From: Nitrospira sp.
GTDB lineage: Bacteria; Nitrospirota; Nitrospiria; Nitrospirales; Nitrospiraceae
Length of the DNA stretch: 64,000 nt
Assembly (NCBI GenBank): GCA_030653545.1
Contig: JAURZE010000009.1
Location: forward strand, 31,368-95,367
Reading direction: 5' to 3'
A model generated the notes under the pieces. It was not told the origin of the DNA, did not search any database, and saw only the letters and a program-made list of their open reading frames with translations. Positions 33,005-41,329 of the stretch are shown here, one piece after another (position 1 is the first letter of the stretch; the number at the start of each line of letters is the position of its first letter). The position numbers were made by a program, and so were the translations under genes.

Positions 33005-34033
33005 ATGAAGACCGGACCCTACTCGACTCTGCGATATATCCTGATGGTCTGCGGCCTGCTCGCGTGCTGCGCAGGCTTCAATGACCAAGCCGATGCGGCG
33101 GGCCCGGTCGCCTATCGGGACTGTGCGCTGTCCTGGAATGCGAGTCCAGAACCGGATCTGGCCGGCTACCGGGTCTATATGGGACGGAATCCCAACCAGC
33201 TCACCCGGATGAGAGACGTGGGCCTGCGCACCGCCTTTCGCTGTTCGGAAGGCGACGCCACCGCAAACGGCCAGTGGTTCGGCACGGTCACGGCCTACGA
33301 TCACAGCGGGAACGAGAGCGCGCCGGCGCAGGCCGTCCCCTTTGAAATCGTCGGATGGCCCGATCCGGTGCTGCCGGCAGAAATTCTTGAACCCACGGCG
33401 GCCCGCCTGGTGAGCAGCGGGCTAGGGATCAGTTTTATCTGGAACGATCCCAATGTGCCTCCAGCCTCGCACCGCATTGAACTATCCAGCTCGCTGAAGC
33501 CCGCCTGGACTACAGGCGTCGTGCACCCTCCGGGGGTCCCGACATTCTCCTATTTTCAGATCGCCGGCGCAGAGTGGGTCTGCTACAGAGTCCGGGCGGA
33601 ACGAGGTTCGCTCGTCTCACCCTGGGCACAGGCCGGTGGACCAACCGACCGCCAATTCTGCATGCGACCGGCTGAACTTCCGACGATTGCCCAGCCGATT
33701 CTCGCGTCGACCATCCTATATGAACCGGCATCGGTGCGTCTTGAGTCCGCATCTCGGGGCTTCAAAATCTCGTGGGACAAAGCCGATGCTCAGTCCGTCG
33801 CCACCTACCGGATTGAGGTTACTGGATCCGTCGATCCCCGCTGGACCACTCTGGCAGTCTTACCCCCGAGGCTAACCTCCTTCTGGTACGCGACAGACAT
33901 CGACGCCGAGTGGGTCTGCCTCAGGATCAGGGCTGAAGTGGGACGCGCGGTCTCTCTGTGGTCTGCGGCGGGAGGTCCGAACGATCGGCAATTCTGCTTC
34001 AAGCCTTCCTCTCCTGTCCCCAGCAACCCCTGA
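33005..34033 (+). CDS. Secreted protein with fibronectin type III-like domains, 342 aa
   Basis: A signal peptide (MKTGPYSTLRYILMVCGLLACCAG) is followed by an FN3-like domain, DCALSWNASPEPDLAGYRVYMGRNP to WFGTVTAYDHSGNESAPAQAV. Two more repeats of about 105 residues follow (EPTAARLVSSGLGISFIWNDPN and EPASVRLESASRGFKISWDKAD), each ending in a Trp-Val-Cys-x-x-Arg element and FCMRP/FCFKP. Cysteines are paired by position, so disulphides are likely. The start could instead be the ATG at 32975, adding ten residues. The TGA stop is directly followed by a palindromic element. A matrix or adhesion role is inferred from context. Confidence 0.85.
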   Translation: MKTGPYSTLRYILMVCGLLACCAGFNDQADAAGPVAYRDCALSWNASPEPDLAGYRVYMGRNPNQLTRMRDVGLRTAFRCSEGDATANGQWFGTVTAYDHSGNESAPAQAVPFEIVGWPDPVLPAEILEPTAARLVSSGLGISFIWNDPNVPPASHRIELSSSLKPAWTTGVVHPPGVPTFSYFQIAGAEWVCYRVRAERGSLVSPWAQAGGPTDRQFCMRPAELPTIAQPILASTILYEPASVRLESASRGFKISWDKADAQSVATYRIEVTGSVDPRWTTLAVLPPRLTSFWYATDIDAEWVCLRIRAEVGRAVSLWSAAGGPNDRQFCFKPSSPVPSNP

Positions 34034-34434
34034 CAGGCTGTTGCCAAAGTCAGCCAGCAGCAATCTCGTCATCCGTGAAGCGTTCCTCGTGAAGCGCATC
34101 TCGCGAGCATGCCTCTCCCGATCCTACAACGAGAGACGAACGACGCTTCACGAATGACGGACGGGATGGCCTTTCTGAACAGCCTGCGGGCCATGCGGAT
34201 CCTGTCCGTGATCTCAGCGAGACTTCCTCACCAGGGCCGTTATCGAGATTGTCAACGCTCTGCGAATTACCTGCTCGGATCGACTCGTCAGGAACCCACG
34301 TCCTGAAAGGGCCGGGAGGAGCGCTGTACGCTCCTCCCGATAGTGAACAGCATCACTTTTCTGCTCGCTTCACGTTTCACGCCTCACGTTTCACGGTGCG
34401 CTGAACGCCGCTGGCGGACTTTTTCAGCGTCCTG
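34034..34434. repeat. Palindromic repeat elements and hairpin between two converging genes
   Basis: The 34034-34186 element begins CAGGCTGTTGCCAAAGTC exactly after the TGA and ends GGCCTTTCTGAACAGCCTG, with inverted ends and GTGAAGCG-type motifs inside. A perfect 11-base stem (CGGGAGGAGCG 34313-34323 with 34329-34339) follows. The block 34370-34434 is nearly identical to 9244-9309 and abuts the TAG of the minus-strand PEP-CTERM gene. No gene is visible. Confidence 0.7.
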
Positions 34435-35085
34435 CTAGACTGCCAGCTCACCGCGCTTCTTCCAGGCCAAAACACTGACGCCCATCGCTCCACTGGCAAA
34501 CAACAGGAACGCGGCAGGAACCGGCACTGGCGCGGGGGTCAGTCCGACGGCCTTGCCCTGCAGGAAGAACGTGGCGTTCCGGTCGTCTCCGCCCTTGTGC
34601 GACCAGCCGCGCTCGCCCTTGAACGCGCCGCGCTCAAAGAGATGACTCCAGGAGAGGCTGAATTCCGAGGTCTCAGGGTTGAACAAGCCCTGGGCGAGAC
34701 CGCCGATGTTCCAGGCGCGCACCTCGCTCCCGCGGCTCCAGCCGAAGAACAGCGAGGAGAGATCGACGCTCAGCGACGACCCGTTGATCGTGGCGGAGGG
34801 CGCCGGGGCGCCGGTCATGCCGCTGGTGAAGAGCGAATAGGTGGTGCATTGCTTCGTGATCGGATCCACGATCTCCGTCATCGACTGAAACGATCCCATC
34901 TTGATGACCCCGTCACGGTCGAACAACCGGTCGAGCGTGCGGCCATTTGCGCCGGTCCAATTCACCGCCCCCGAGGTGAATTCCAATTGGCCGATCGAGA
35001 CTGCGTGGGCGCGGCCCTCCAGCCCCACGAGCGACATCGCCGCCGTTGCCACCACCGCCACCGTCATTGCGAGTAAACCTTTCAT
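34435..35085 (-). CDS. PEP-CTERM sorting-domain protein, 216 aa
   Basis: A signal peptide (MKGLLAMTVAVVATAAMSLVGLEGRAHA) precedes a secreted beta-rich body (SIGQLEFTSGAVNWTG ... SWSHLFERG). The C-terminus is a PEP-CTERM signal: VPVPAAFLLFASGAMGV, then a short span and KKR. It should be cut by the XrtA enzyme encoded at 19275-20909. Start at 35085 with AAGGAG; the 33-residue upstream extension is rejected. An operator-like repeat lies 154 bases upstream. Confidence 0.92.
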   Translation of the reverse strand: MKGLLAMTVAVVATAAMSLVGLEGRAHAVSIGQLEFTSGAVNWTGANGRTLDRLFDRDGVIKMGSFQSMTEIVDPITKQCTTYSLFTSGMTGAPAPSATINGSSLSVDLSSLFFGWSRGSEVRAWNIGGLAQGLFNPETSEFSLSWSHLFERGAFKGERGWSHKGGDDRNATFFLQGKAVGLTPAPVPVPAAFLLFASGAMGVSVLAWKKRGELAV

Positions 35086-35239
35086 CGCGAACTCCTTTTG
35101 TTGTGAGACGAACTCGGTGAGTTCATCCCGGTGTGAATGTGAAAATGAACCGATGCGCTTCGATGAATCCGTTCTACGTTGCATTTCGTAACTAGCCGCT
35201 GTTAAGAGAATCCCGGCAAACCCATTGTGGGAGCCGTGA

Positions 35240-35255
35240 ATAACATCCGTGTAAA
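35240..35255 (-). promoter_or_regulatory. Direct-repeat operator of a PEP-CTERM gene
   Basis: Minus strand TTTAC then GTTAT, 11 bases apart (plus-strand GTAAA 35251-35255 and ATAAC 35240-35244). One of the weaker copies, 154 bases before the start at 35085. Confidence 0.35.
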
Positions 35256-35559
35256 CTTTTGATCCGTATTTGATTAACTTTTAATCAAGATTTTATCAGC
35301 GGCGCGAACACCCGCGTGCCTAATTGAGAGCGTGACTGAATGTCAACAAGCGCGCTGAGCAATAGTGCTCAGCGGAGAGCGGCTATGACTACCTTCGTCC
35401 GTCCGGTCAACCCCAAGCACGATGTGTTCCAGCAGCCCCATCCGCCGGCCCGCCTCAAGGGGATGGCAGCGTTCTAAGCGAGACAGGCTAGCGTGGGGAA
35501 CATTCTTTCGGTCAAGGGTGATCGTGTCTGGGAGGAAATTTAGCTGAGCGAGTGGTCGA

Positions 35560-35607
35560 AAAAGACCCCGGCCCCCGCCACAGGATCACTGCGACGGGGG
35601 CCGGGGT
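35560..35607 (-). terminator. Intrinsic terminator of the 35756-36463 PEP-CTERM gene
   Basis: A perfect 13-base GC-rich stem (35565-35577 with 35595-35607) is followed on the minus strand by CTTTTT (35559-35564). It lies about 150 bases past the minus-strand stop. Confidence 0.75.
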
Positions 35608-35755
35608 GAGCGGGCCGATCGTGGCCCGGGAGATCAGCAGGACGCTGAAAAAGTCCGCCAGCGTTAATGGAAGGTTACGGCTGAGGCTGAGGACAAAAAG
35701 TCGGGCCTTTGCTCAACCCCAACCTTGACATCAGCCTAGTCTCATCCGCAGCCTG

Positions 35756-36463
35756 CTAGAGAAGATGCAGTCTATTGCGGATGCCCAACATCCCCATCAG
35801 GCCGCTGCCGAACAGCAACAGCGCGCCGGGAAGCGGCACGGGCGCGTTCACAACATTGCCGCTAAACACGCTCGTACTGGTAAACTCGCTGCCGACTCCG
35901 CCATTCAGTGACCCGAACAGGAGCGTGAGGGCGCCCTCAAATGGCGTTCCCGGGGTGAGTCCATAATACAAAAGAAGATCGGGATGCTTGGTATCGCTGA
36001 ACGACCCGAACGTGACCTTGAACCCCTGCACTCCAAGATCCTGGACGAACGCACTGTTGAAACTGCCGGTCAGCAAGGTCGATCCCAACGAGATGTCGGT
36101 TCCACCTTGCAACTGGACGCCACCGGTGATGGTAATCGACCCGCCTGATCCGAATCTCCACCAGCCGCTATTGTTTGGATTCGAGCCGCCCGAGCCGCTC
36201 AGCGCGCCCGATGTGAAGTTCAGCGTACAGCTCAAACAGGTGGACGTGACGTTCGCATTCACCGGGGTGAGGAGGCCGACCACATTATCGACCTCGATGC
36301 TGCCGCCGATCAACGTGCCGGTCCCGCTGCCATAGGATATAGTGCCTGACGTAGGCGCGCTGATGTTGAAATCGAGCGCGACGGCCATGGCAAGCGGGCT
36401 GACACAGAGCCCCGTCAACCATAGGCCCATAGCGATGAGGACCATCAATAACCGTGAGTTCAT
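35756..36463 (-). CDS. PEP-CTERM sorting-domain protein, 235 aa
   Basis: A signal peptide (MVLIAMGLWLTGLCVSPLAMA) is followed by a Gly/Ser/Thr-rich beta body with one close Cys pair (TCLSCTLNF). The C-terminus is VPLPGALLLFGSGLMGMLGIRNR, a textbook PEP-CTERM signal with the PLP motif, span and basic end. Likely exported and processed by XrtA. Good GGAG before the ATG. The TAG stop is directly followed by CAGGCTG, the start of the stop-linked repeat family. Surface or matrix function inferred. Confidence 0.93.
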   Translation of the reverse strand: MNSRLLMVLIAMGLWLTGLCVSPLAMAVALDFNISAPTSGTISYGSGTGTLIGGSIEVDNVVGLLTPVNANVTSTCLSCTLNFTSGALSGSGGSNPNNSGWWRFGSGGSITITGGVQLQGGTDISLGSTLLTGSFNSAFVQDLGVQGFKVTFGSFSDTKHPDLLLYYGLTPGTPFEGALTLLFGSLNGGVGSEFTSTSVFSGNVVNAPVPLPGALLLFGSGLMGMLGIRNRLHLL

Positions 36464-36753
36464 AACTCCATCCTATCTCTCTGGGGACCTTGTGGCTCCC
36501 CGCTTAGAAGTTCGTTCCGCCTTGCTACTCAAACAGGAAATGCAGCAAACGAGCCCATCGACAGTTCTCCCGAGTGGACCGGAAGACACCTGTTTCTTAT
36601 CCTGGCACCGGGTGCGGCCCGGACAGATGACCGCCGGGCCGCACGCCTATGACATACCGAAATGACTTCCCGGCTCGGGGGATGGGCGCCGGTCTTCCAG
36701 ATGAGCGGACCCTTCTGAATCCGTCCTACGTGGCATTTCGCAACAAGCCGCCG
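36464..36753. other. Intergenic region with perfect hairpin and repeat copy
   Basis: An 11-base perfect stem (36612-36622 with 36634-36644, loop of 11) may end the minus-strand transcript of 36754-37437, though no T-run follows. The second copy of the 62-base repeat begins at 36716 and runs into the 3' end of that gene. Confidence 0.5.
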
Positions 36754-37437
36754 TTAGGCGCATCCCGGCAAACCCACTTGGCGGGTCTTACGGAAACCCA
36801 ACATCCCGATCAGGCCGCTGCCGAAGAACAGCAGCGCGCCGGGAAGCGGCACCGGCGCCACCGTGCCGACCCAAAGCGAGTCTCCGGTAGACGGCATGTT
36901 TTGGATGTGTGACGCCATGATGTAGCTCCCCGATCCGCCACCGGGAAGCGAGAAGAAATGAAAATCTTCGGCGCCTAGATTTTGACTGACCGCGCTCAAC
37001 TGGAAGGACAGCGTCTGGTTATGGCCCAGGAAATTGTTCCCGGAAAACTGGATCTTGCCGTCGAAATACCCGTCACCATCGGCTTTCAGCCCGTTGACTG
37101 TGGCGCCGGTCGTGGGGGCCAAAAGCGTAGTGTATGTAGAAGAATTGACGCTTACATTGGAAAATGCAAGCTGATCGGGATTGATCGCCCCTTGGGCGAA
37201 GTTGAAATACAACGAATCGAGCTTTGTCCCCACGCCCGCCTGGTTCTGAACATCGAACTTCACAGCGGTACCGAGGTCCGTTATGGTGACGGTTCCCAGC
37301 GGCGCTACGGAGCCGGTCGCTGGGCTGAAGATATAATCGAGGGCATAGGTGATCGACGACGCCTGCGCCGGCAGGGCAGCCAGCCACAGAACCATGGCAA
37401 CCATCAGGCCCATGATGATAGCTCGTAGTCGAGTCAT
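36754..37437 (-). CDS. PEP-CTERM sorting-domain protein with extended tail, 227 aa
   Basis: A signal peptide (AIIMGLMVAMVLWLAALPAQA) is followed by a secreted beta-sandwich body. The sorting signal VPLPGALLFFGSGLIGMLGFRKTR is complete, but the protein runs on for about eight more residues (QVGLPGCA) that are encoded within a repeat shared with 35163-35224, so the original stop may have been lost when the repeat arrived. No promoter motif is seen. It follows the 37524-38894 gene after 86 bases containing two palindromes. Confidence 0.9.
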   Translation of the reverse strand: MTRLRAIIMGLMVAMVLWLAALPAQASSITYALDYIFSPATGSVAPLGTVTITDLGTAVKFDVQNQAGVGTKLDSLYFNFAQGAINPDQLAFSNVSVNSSTYTTLLAPTTGATVNGLKADGDGYFDGKIQFSGNNFLGHNQTLSFQLSAVSQNLGAEDFHFFSLPGGGSGSYIMASHIQNMPSTGDSLWVGTVAPVPLPGALLFFGSGLIGMLGFRKTRQVGLPGCA

Positions 37438-37455
37438 ACTTCTTCTCTCTTCCTC

Positions 37456-37512
37456 GCGCAGCTTGCTGCGCAGTTGGCGGGAGAGGCCCGGGCGCGATCG
37501 CGCCCGGGCCTC
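37456..37512. terminator. Two perfect palindromes between the PstS-like and PEP-CTERM genes
   Basis: 37483-37512 is a 30-base perfect palindrome (GAGGCCCGGGCGCGA and its complement). 37456-37471 (GCGCAGC TT GCTGCGC) is a second stem. They lie just after the minus-strand stop at 37524. No T-run follows, so they may reduce rather than end transcription, or protect the RNA. Confidence 0.5.
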
Positions 37513-37523
37513 CTATATTGCGG

Positions 37524-38894
37524 CTAGTTGATGCAGGTGCTCGGCAACGGAGCCGTCTTGAAGTTCACCGGGCCCTTATCCGCGTTCTTGAACACGTTCA
37601 TCGTCCCCGGAGCCGTCCAGAAGGCGCCCGCAGGGAGAATGCTGATCGTCGCCGGATCTGAGGCGTTGGCTATCAAATCGAGGATCAGCGTATTGGTGGC
37701 AGGATCAGCCGAAGCAGGGTTGCGGGTGTTGATGCGCTCTCCGACCCAATACTTCAACTTGCCGCACACGAGATTCTCCTTTGGGTTGGCCAACGAAAGG
37801 TCTCTGGCCTTAAACCCGTCCATGCGCACTTCGTAGCCCTTGGCGACTCCGACAGCCGGGCTGTCCACCAGAGTGAACGCCTGGTCAGCTTCCATATACC
37901 CGAACGCTTTCGTATGAGCCGGACGGCCTGCGCCCGTGTTGCCCACGATGCAATCGGCAACGTCTTGATTGCTCTGTCCGAAGTACACGCCATCGGCCGC
38001 ATTCGTCAACACGGTTGAGCCGGACGGTGTTTCCGTGGCCGTCACCATCACGGTCTGATCGAGCGCTGCTTTGGTGCCGGAGCCGGCGGTCCGCAAGCAG
38101 AGCGACACCGGTGAGACCCCGTCGGCCGCCGTGCCGACCGCGGCAGGCGAACCGTCGGGATTGACCGGAGCCGTACCGAGACCTAACTGCCGCCAGTCGG
38201 TCAACTGCCGGCTCAGTAGGGCTTCCACCTGATAATGAGACAGGCTGGTCACCTTCCCCTGAACCGTTCCGCCTGAAACCTTCTGCACCCCATTCCCCAC
38301 AACAAAGGAGAAGGGCACAATAGCGGCCTGCACGCTCAAGAGCTGGCTGTCATCGAGCGGCTTGACGATGGTCGTGACGGGACCGACCTGACCGAAGGAG
38401 CTGCCCCCGACATCCGACCAGCCGACATTGACGGGCAACTGAACCGGGCCGCCGGTGCAGCCGGTATATTCGTTGTATTGCTTGCCGTCCGAGGGACGGG
38501 TCTTCAGAACCGGTCCTGTGCAGCCGGTCAGGCTTGCGTGATCGAGGTAGTTCATATTCGAAAGGGCATTGGCTTCGGGCTGTTGCAGCTTCTTCACTCC
38601 GTCGCTGGAACCGGTGGCCGAGTAGCGGATGATAATGGACGACCCGCCCCGGGTGCAGGTCCAAGTGTGCAACTTGCCGGTGGTGATGATGGGACTGCCC
38701 ATCGGACCGTTCACATAATGTACCGGGAGCGGGGACGAAGCACACATATTCAGGGGCACTTCTGTCGCGAACGGAGTGCCCGCGGAGGCGCCGCCCATGT
38801 TGATGACCGTTTGGGCTTCAGCCGACAAGGCCATTCCAAGGATCGAGCCGATCCCCAGCGCCACTGCGGCCATATTCTTACTTGCTTGTTTCAT
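37524..38894 (-). CDS. Secreted PstS-like (PBP-type) substrate-binding-like protein, 456 aa
   Basis: A signal peptide (MAAVALGIGSILGMALSAEA) precedes a body with PstS-type elements: IIIRYSATGSSDGVKKLQQPEANALSNM near residue 85, WSDVGGSSFGQ near 160, RTAGSGTKAALDQTVM near 285, and GYMEADQAF. The loops differ from true phosphate-binding proteins, and many Cys residues (at least eight) suggest disulphides, so the ligand is uncertain. There is no PEP-CTERM tail. It stands among PEP-CTERM genes with GGAGG before the ATG and has no permease partner nearby. It may be a surface protein that reuses the fold. Confidence 0.8.
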   Translation of the reverse strand: MKQASKNMAAVALGIGSILGMALSAEAQTVINMGGASAGTPFATEVPLNMCASSPLPVHYVNGPMGSPIITTGKLHTWTCTRGGSSIIIRYSATGSSDGVKKLQQPEANALSNMNYLDHASLTGCTGPVLKTRPSDGKQYNEYTGCTGGPVQLPVNVGWSDVGGSSFGQVGPVTTIVKPLDDSQLLSVQAAIVPFSFVVGNGVQKVSGGTVQGKVTSLSHYQVEALLSRQLTDWRQLGLGTAPVNPDGSPAAVGTAADGVSPVSLCLRTAGSGTKAALDQTVMVTATETPSGSTVLTNAADGVYFGQSNQDVADCIVGNTGAGRPAHTKAFGYMEADQAFTLVDSPAVGVAKGYEVRMDGFKARDLSLANPKENLVCGKLKYWVGERINTRNPASADPATNTLILDLIANASDPATISILPAGAFWTAPGTMNVFKNADKGPVNFKTAPLPSTCIN

Positions 38895-39015
38895 GTGTCA
38901 ATCCTCCAAAATAGAATGAAATACCAGTCGTACATGTCGAAAGGCGCGGGTGCGTCATCTCGCCGACAAAAGAACACCCGCCACGCCCTGTTCTTGTCCG
39001 TCGAACAGCGACGGT

Positions 39016-39747
39016 TTAGGCCTGGAACAGCTTGCGCCGGGCAATGCCGACGATGCCGATCATGCCGCTTCCAAAGAGGATGACCGCGGCGGGAACAGGA
39101 ATCGGCGCCGTGAGGGTCATCGTCGATCCGTTGAGCGCCAAAACTGCGGTGCCGATTTGGGAGATGGCATTCGTGTCATAGATGCCCTCCAACAGATGCA
39201 AGGTGGACCCGAGCGTTCCTTCCATGCTCACCGGCCATCCGCCCGCCAACCGCCCATCGGTCGCAAACGTGTTCGTGAACGAATTCGGATGGGACGCAGG
39301 GAGAATGTGCACTCCGACATTGCCATCGCCGGACATGAGCCCGGATTGCACGGCGGCAGGATTCCAGCTGTTGACGAGCTGTACCTGTGTGAGTTCCGTC
39401 GCCGTAAAGGCGCTCGGCGCTTTCGTTGAACCGGCGTGAAACAGCGTTGGGGCGCCGGTTGATTCGTCATACGAAAAACTGTACAGCGCCCACTTCACCG
39501 GATCGACCCCACCGACCTGGGAAAAGTGCGTGGGATCGATATTGACCGTCACTTCATTTCCGCCTGAGAACAGGTTCGAGACCTGCCCCAAGTTCCGGAG
39601 ATACTGCGTATTGTTGCCGTAAAGCGCGAACACGAGATCCCCGTTGCCGAATTCCAACGCCTGCGCCTGTCCGGCCATGCCGGACACCGCCGTGGCCACG
39701 GCTAACGCCGCCGCCATCATCATCCGCTTGATCCCTCTAACTTTCAT
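39016..39747 (-). CDS. PEP-CTERM sorting-domain protein, 243 aa
   Basis: MKVRGIKRMMMAAALAVATAVSGMAGQAQA is a signal peptide. The body (LEFGNGDLVFALYGNNTQYLRNLGQVSNLF ... GGNEVTVNID) is beta-rich and without Cys. The end IPVPAAVILFGSGMIGIVGIARRK is a PEP-CTERM signal. It should be exported and processed by XrtA. AAGGAGG precedes the ATG at 39747; the 12-residue extension is rejected. Function unknown, probably surface or matrix. Confidence 0.92.
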   Translation of the reverse strand: MKVRGIKRMMMAAALAVATAVSGMAGQAQALEFGNGDLVFALYGNNTQYLRNLGQVSNLFSGGNEVTVNIDPTHFSQVGGVDPVKWALYSFSYDESTGAPTLFHAGSTKAPSAFTATELTQVQLVNSWNPAAVQSGLMSGDGNVGVHILPASHPNSFTNTFATDGRLAGGWPVSMEGTLGSTLHLLEGIYDTNAISQIGTAVLALNGSTMTLTAPIPVPAAVILFGSGMIGIVGIARRKLFQA

Positions 39748-40116
39748 ACGACCCCTCCTTGATTGTAAAAATGACCTGCACAACTGCCCTGCCTTCGATT
39801 TGGAACTGTTCTTGCTCCATCACCCCCTCTCTTCGAGAAGGGCGCGCAAATCTTTTGGTAGATTCACACTGCCGTTCTCTCGTATCCGTGTTACAGCCAC
39901 GTCACCCTCCCATTCGAGAGCCGTTAACAGTGCATTGCCCCTGTGTTGCGGATTAGGCGAAGCCCGACAGGCCATCCGCCTGCACAGAGGGAGTTGTACG
40001 CGGGTCGGATTACCGAGCGATCAACGCTGCCTATGGAGGGGGTAAACTCTGGATGAAGAGTTGGTCACAGGGGGAAAGGATGGGTGGAGCAGTACGTCGA
40101 ATGATGCCGAAGCGAA
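39748..40116. other. Intergenic region without visible gene
   Basis: No gene can be supported. A half copy of the operator motif with the same spacer as 35240-35255 (minus-strand GTAAC then ACGGAT) lies near 39885-39895 upstream of the PEP-CTERM gene. The rest shows nothing clear. Confidence 0.4.
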
Positions 40117-40479
40117 TCAGCGAGAAATGGCCGGCCCGGTACGAACTGCATCACCTTTGTTCGAAGGGGTGGCGTTGCCGATGTCCGGCCCTGCAGCGCC
40201 GCGATCATCCAGCGGAGCCGGTACTCCCGGTGCGCCTAACTCTTTGCCCGATACCGCGCGTTCGTTCAGCGTGGACGAACTTTTTGTCGCCGGCGTAACC
40301 GGCAGCTGACATTCCGTCAATGCCGGATGACAATCCCGGTAAGTCGGAATCGGCGCATTGTCATGGCTCCAATCGCCATGAGTGCGAGGGCGGATGGCAT
40401 CCTCACCTTGAGTGGCAGAGACTCCGACCAAACTCAGCAGCGCGAGGACCTGCAAGATTCGGTGACCTTGTTTGTGCAT
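40117..40479 (-). CDS. Small secreted protein of unknown function, 120 aa
   Basis: A likely signal peptide (MHKQGHRILQVLALLSLVGVSATQG) precedes a short hydrophilic body with two Cys (DCHPALTECQLPV), a Ser/Thr-rich stretch and a Pro/Gly-rich end. AAGGA precedes the chosen ATG; the longer start at 40518 adds 13 residues. It lies 48 bases after tonB on the same strand and may be the last gene of the Tps-TonB operon. No family is recognised; confidence that it is coding is moderate. Confidence 0.5.
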   Translation of the reverse strand: MHKQGHRILQVLALLSLVGVSATQGEDAIRPRTHGDWSHDNAPIPTYRDCHPALTECQLPVTPATKSSSTLNERAVSGKELGAPGVPAPLDDRGAAGPDIGNATPSNKGDAVRTGPAISR

Positions 40480-40526
40480 CACCACAGTTCCTTTTATCCC
40501 TCCTGTTACATCACGCATGACCGCCT

Positions 40527-41165
40527 CTAGGTCGGCGGGAAGAATTTGACGACGATCGTATGATCCATCCCCGGCGGGGGCGGACGCACCTCCGTCACCT
40601 TGGCGAGCGCATCAAGAGCGGATTGATCGAAGAGGAGACTGCCGGACGAGTTGACGAGGCGGAACTGCAACACACGCCCCTGCTCATCGATCACCAATTC
40701 GCAGAGCACGGCATATTCCAGATCGTCCGGGAGCGACGGCGGGGCCTGATACTTCGACTGGATCGATGCCGTCAAGATATCCGTGTAGCCGGCGAACCGC
40801 CCCCGGCCTTTCCCGATGGCAAACGGATCAGTACTCACCGGCGGGGGCCCCGGCGCATCGGACGCCTTGGGTGGCGGAGGCGCGTCGGCCTGCTGAGGGG
40901 GCGGAGGGGGCGGCGCTTCCTGTTGTTTCGGCTCCGGCTTGGGCGCCTCCGGTTCCGGCTCAGGCTCCGGTTCCTTTTCAGGCGGAGGAGGCGGCTCCTC
41001 CTTCTTGAAGGCGTTCAGCTTGTAGACCTTGATGAGGTCCTGCCCCCATTGAGTCTGCGCCACCCAATAGAGCCCGCCGCCGATGCCGACATGCACCAAC
41101 CCGACGATCAAGAGCGTCGTGCCGAGCTTGCTCTTCTTTTTTTCAAATCCCTTGTAGCCGGCCAT
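40527..41165 (-). CDS. tonB: TonB-family energy transducer, 212 aa
   Basis: One N-terminal membrane anchor (LGTTLLIVGLVHVGIGGGLYWV, about 13-34) is followed by a Pro/Glu/Lys-rich periplasmic rod (EEPPPPPEKEPEPEPEPE) from 55 to 105. A TonB_C-type domain comes at about 120-210: RGRFAGYTDILTASIQSKYQ, VIDEQGRVLQFRLVNSSGSLLFDQSALDALAKVTEVRPPPPG. It should carry force from ExbB-ExbD to an outer-membrane partner. No TonB-dependent receptor gene is in the window; the nearest outer-membrane candidate is the TpsB transporter of the same operon. It is separated from exbD by 164 bases of repeats. Confidence 0.92.
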   Translation of the reverse strand: MAGYKGFEKKKSKLGTTLLIVGLVHVGIGGGLYWVAQTQWGQDLIKVYKLNAFKKEEPPPPPEKEPEPEPEPEAPKPEPKQQEAPPPPPPQQADAPPPPKASDAPGPPPVSTDPFAIGKGRGRFAGYTDILTASIQSKYQAPPSLPDDLEYAVLCELVIDEQGRVLQFRLVNSSGSLLFDQSALDALAKVTEVRPPPPGMDHTIVVKFFPPT

Positions 41166-41329
41166 CTCTTAACTCGTGAAACGTGAAGCCCGAAACGTGA
41201 AACGTCAAGCGTGAAGCGTAAGAGGGGGGACGTCCAACTCGTGAAACGTGAAGCGTCCGAATCCGAAACGAGATACGCTTCACGTCTTCTTCTGGCACTT
41301 CACGTTTCACGAGGGACGCTTCACAGTCG
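41166..41329. repeat. GTGAAGCGT-type repeat spacer between exbD and tonB
   Basis: Runs of GTGAAACGTGAAGC and their inverted forms (ACGCTTCACGT, CACTTCACGTTTCAC) fill the spacer and can fold into a long hairpin. A 35-base stretch around 41245-41283 is repeated with one change in the next spacer (41747-41926). Confidence 0.8.

Larger units (their letters stand above)
35086..35755. other. Intergenic region with repeats and hairpins
   Basis: No gene is visible. 35163-35224 is one copy of a 62-base repeat found again at 36716-36777. 35240-35255 is an operator-like repeat. TTGATTA (35270) pairs with TAATCAA nearby. A small hairpin (GCTGAGC/GCTCAGC) lies near 35355. 35565-35607 is a strong terminator, and 35638-35665 is a stop-linked element core (CAGGACGCTGAAAAAGTCC). 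Confidence 0.6.

Noticed and set aside
35163..35224. Possible c-di-GMP riboswitch or sigma-54 promoter in the 62-base repeat
   Set aside because: The GEMM core and the -24/-12 spacing do not fit; one near match is a base off in spacing.
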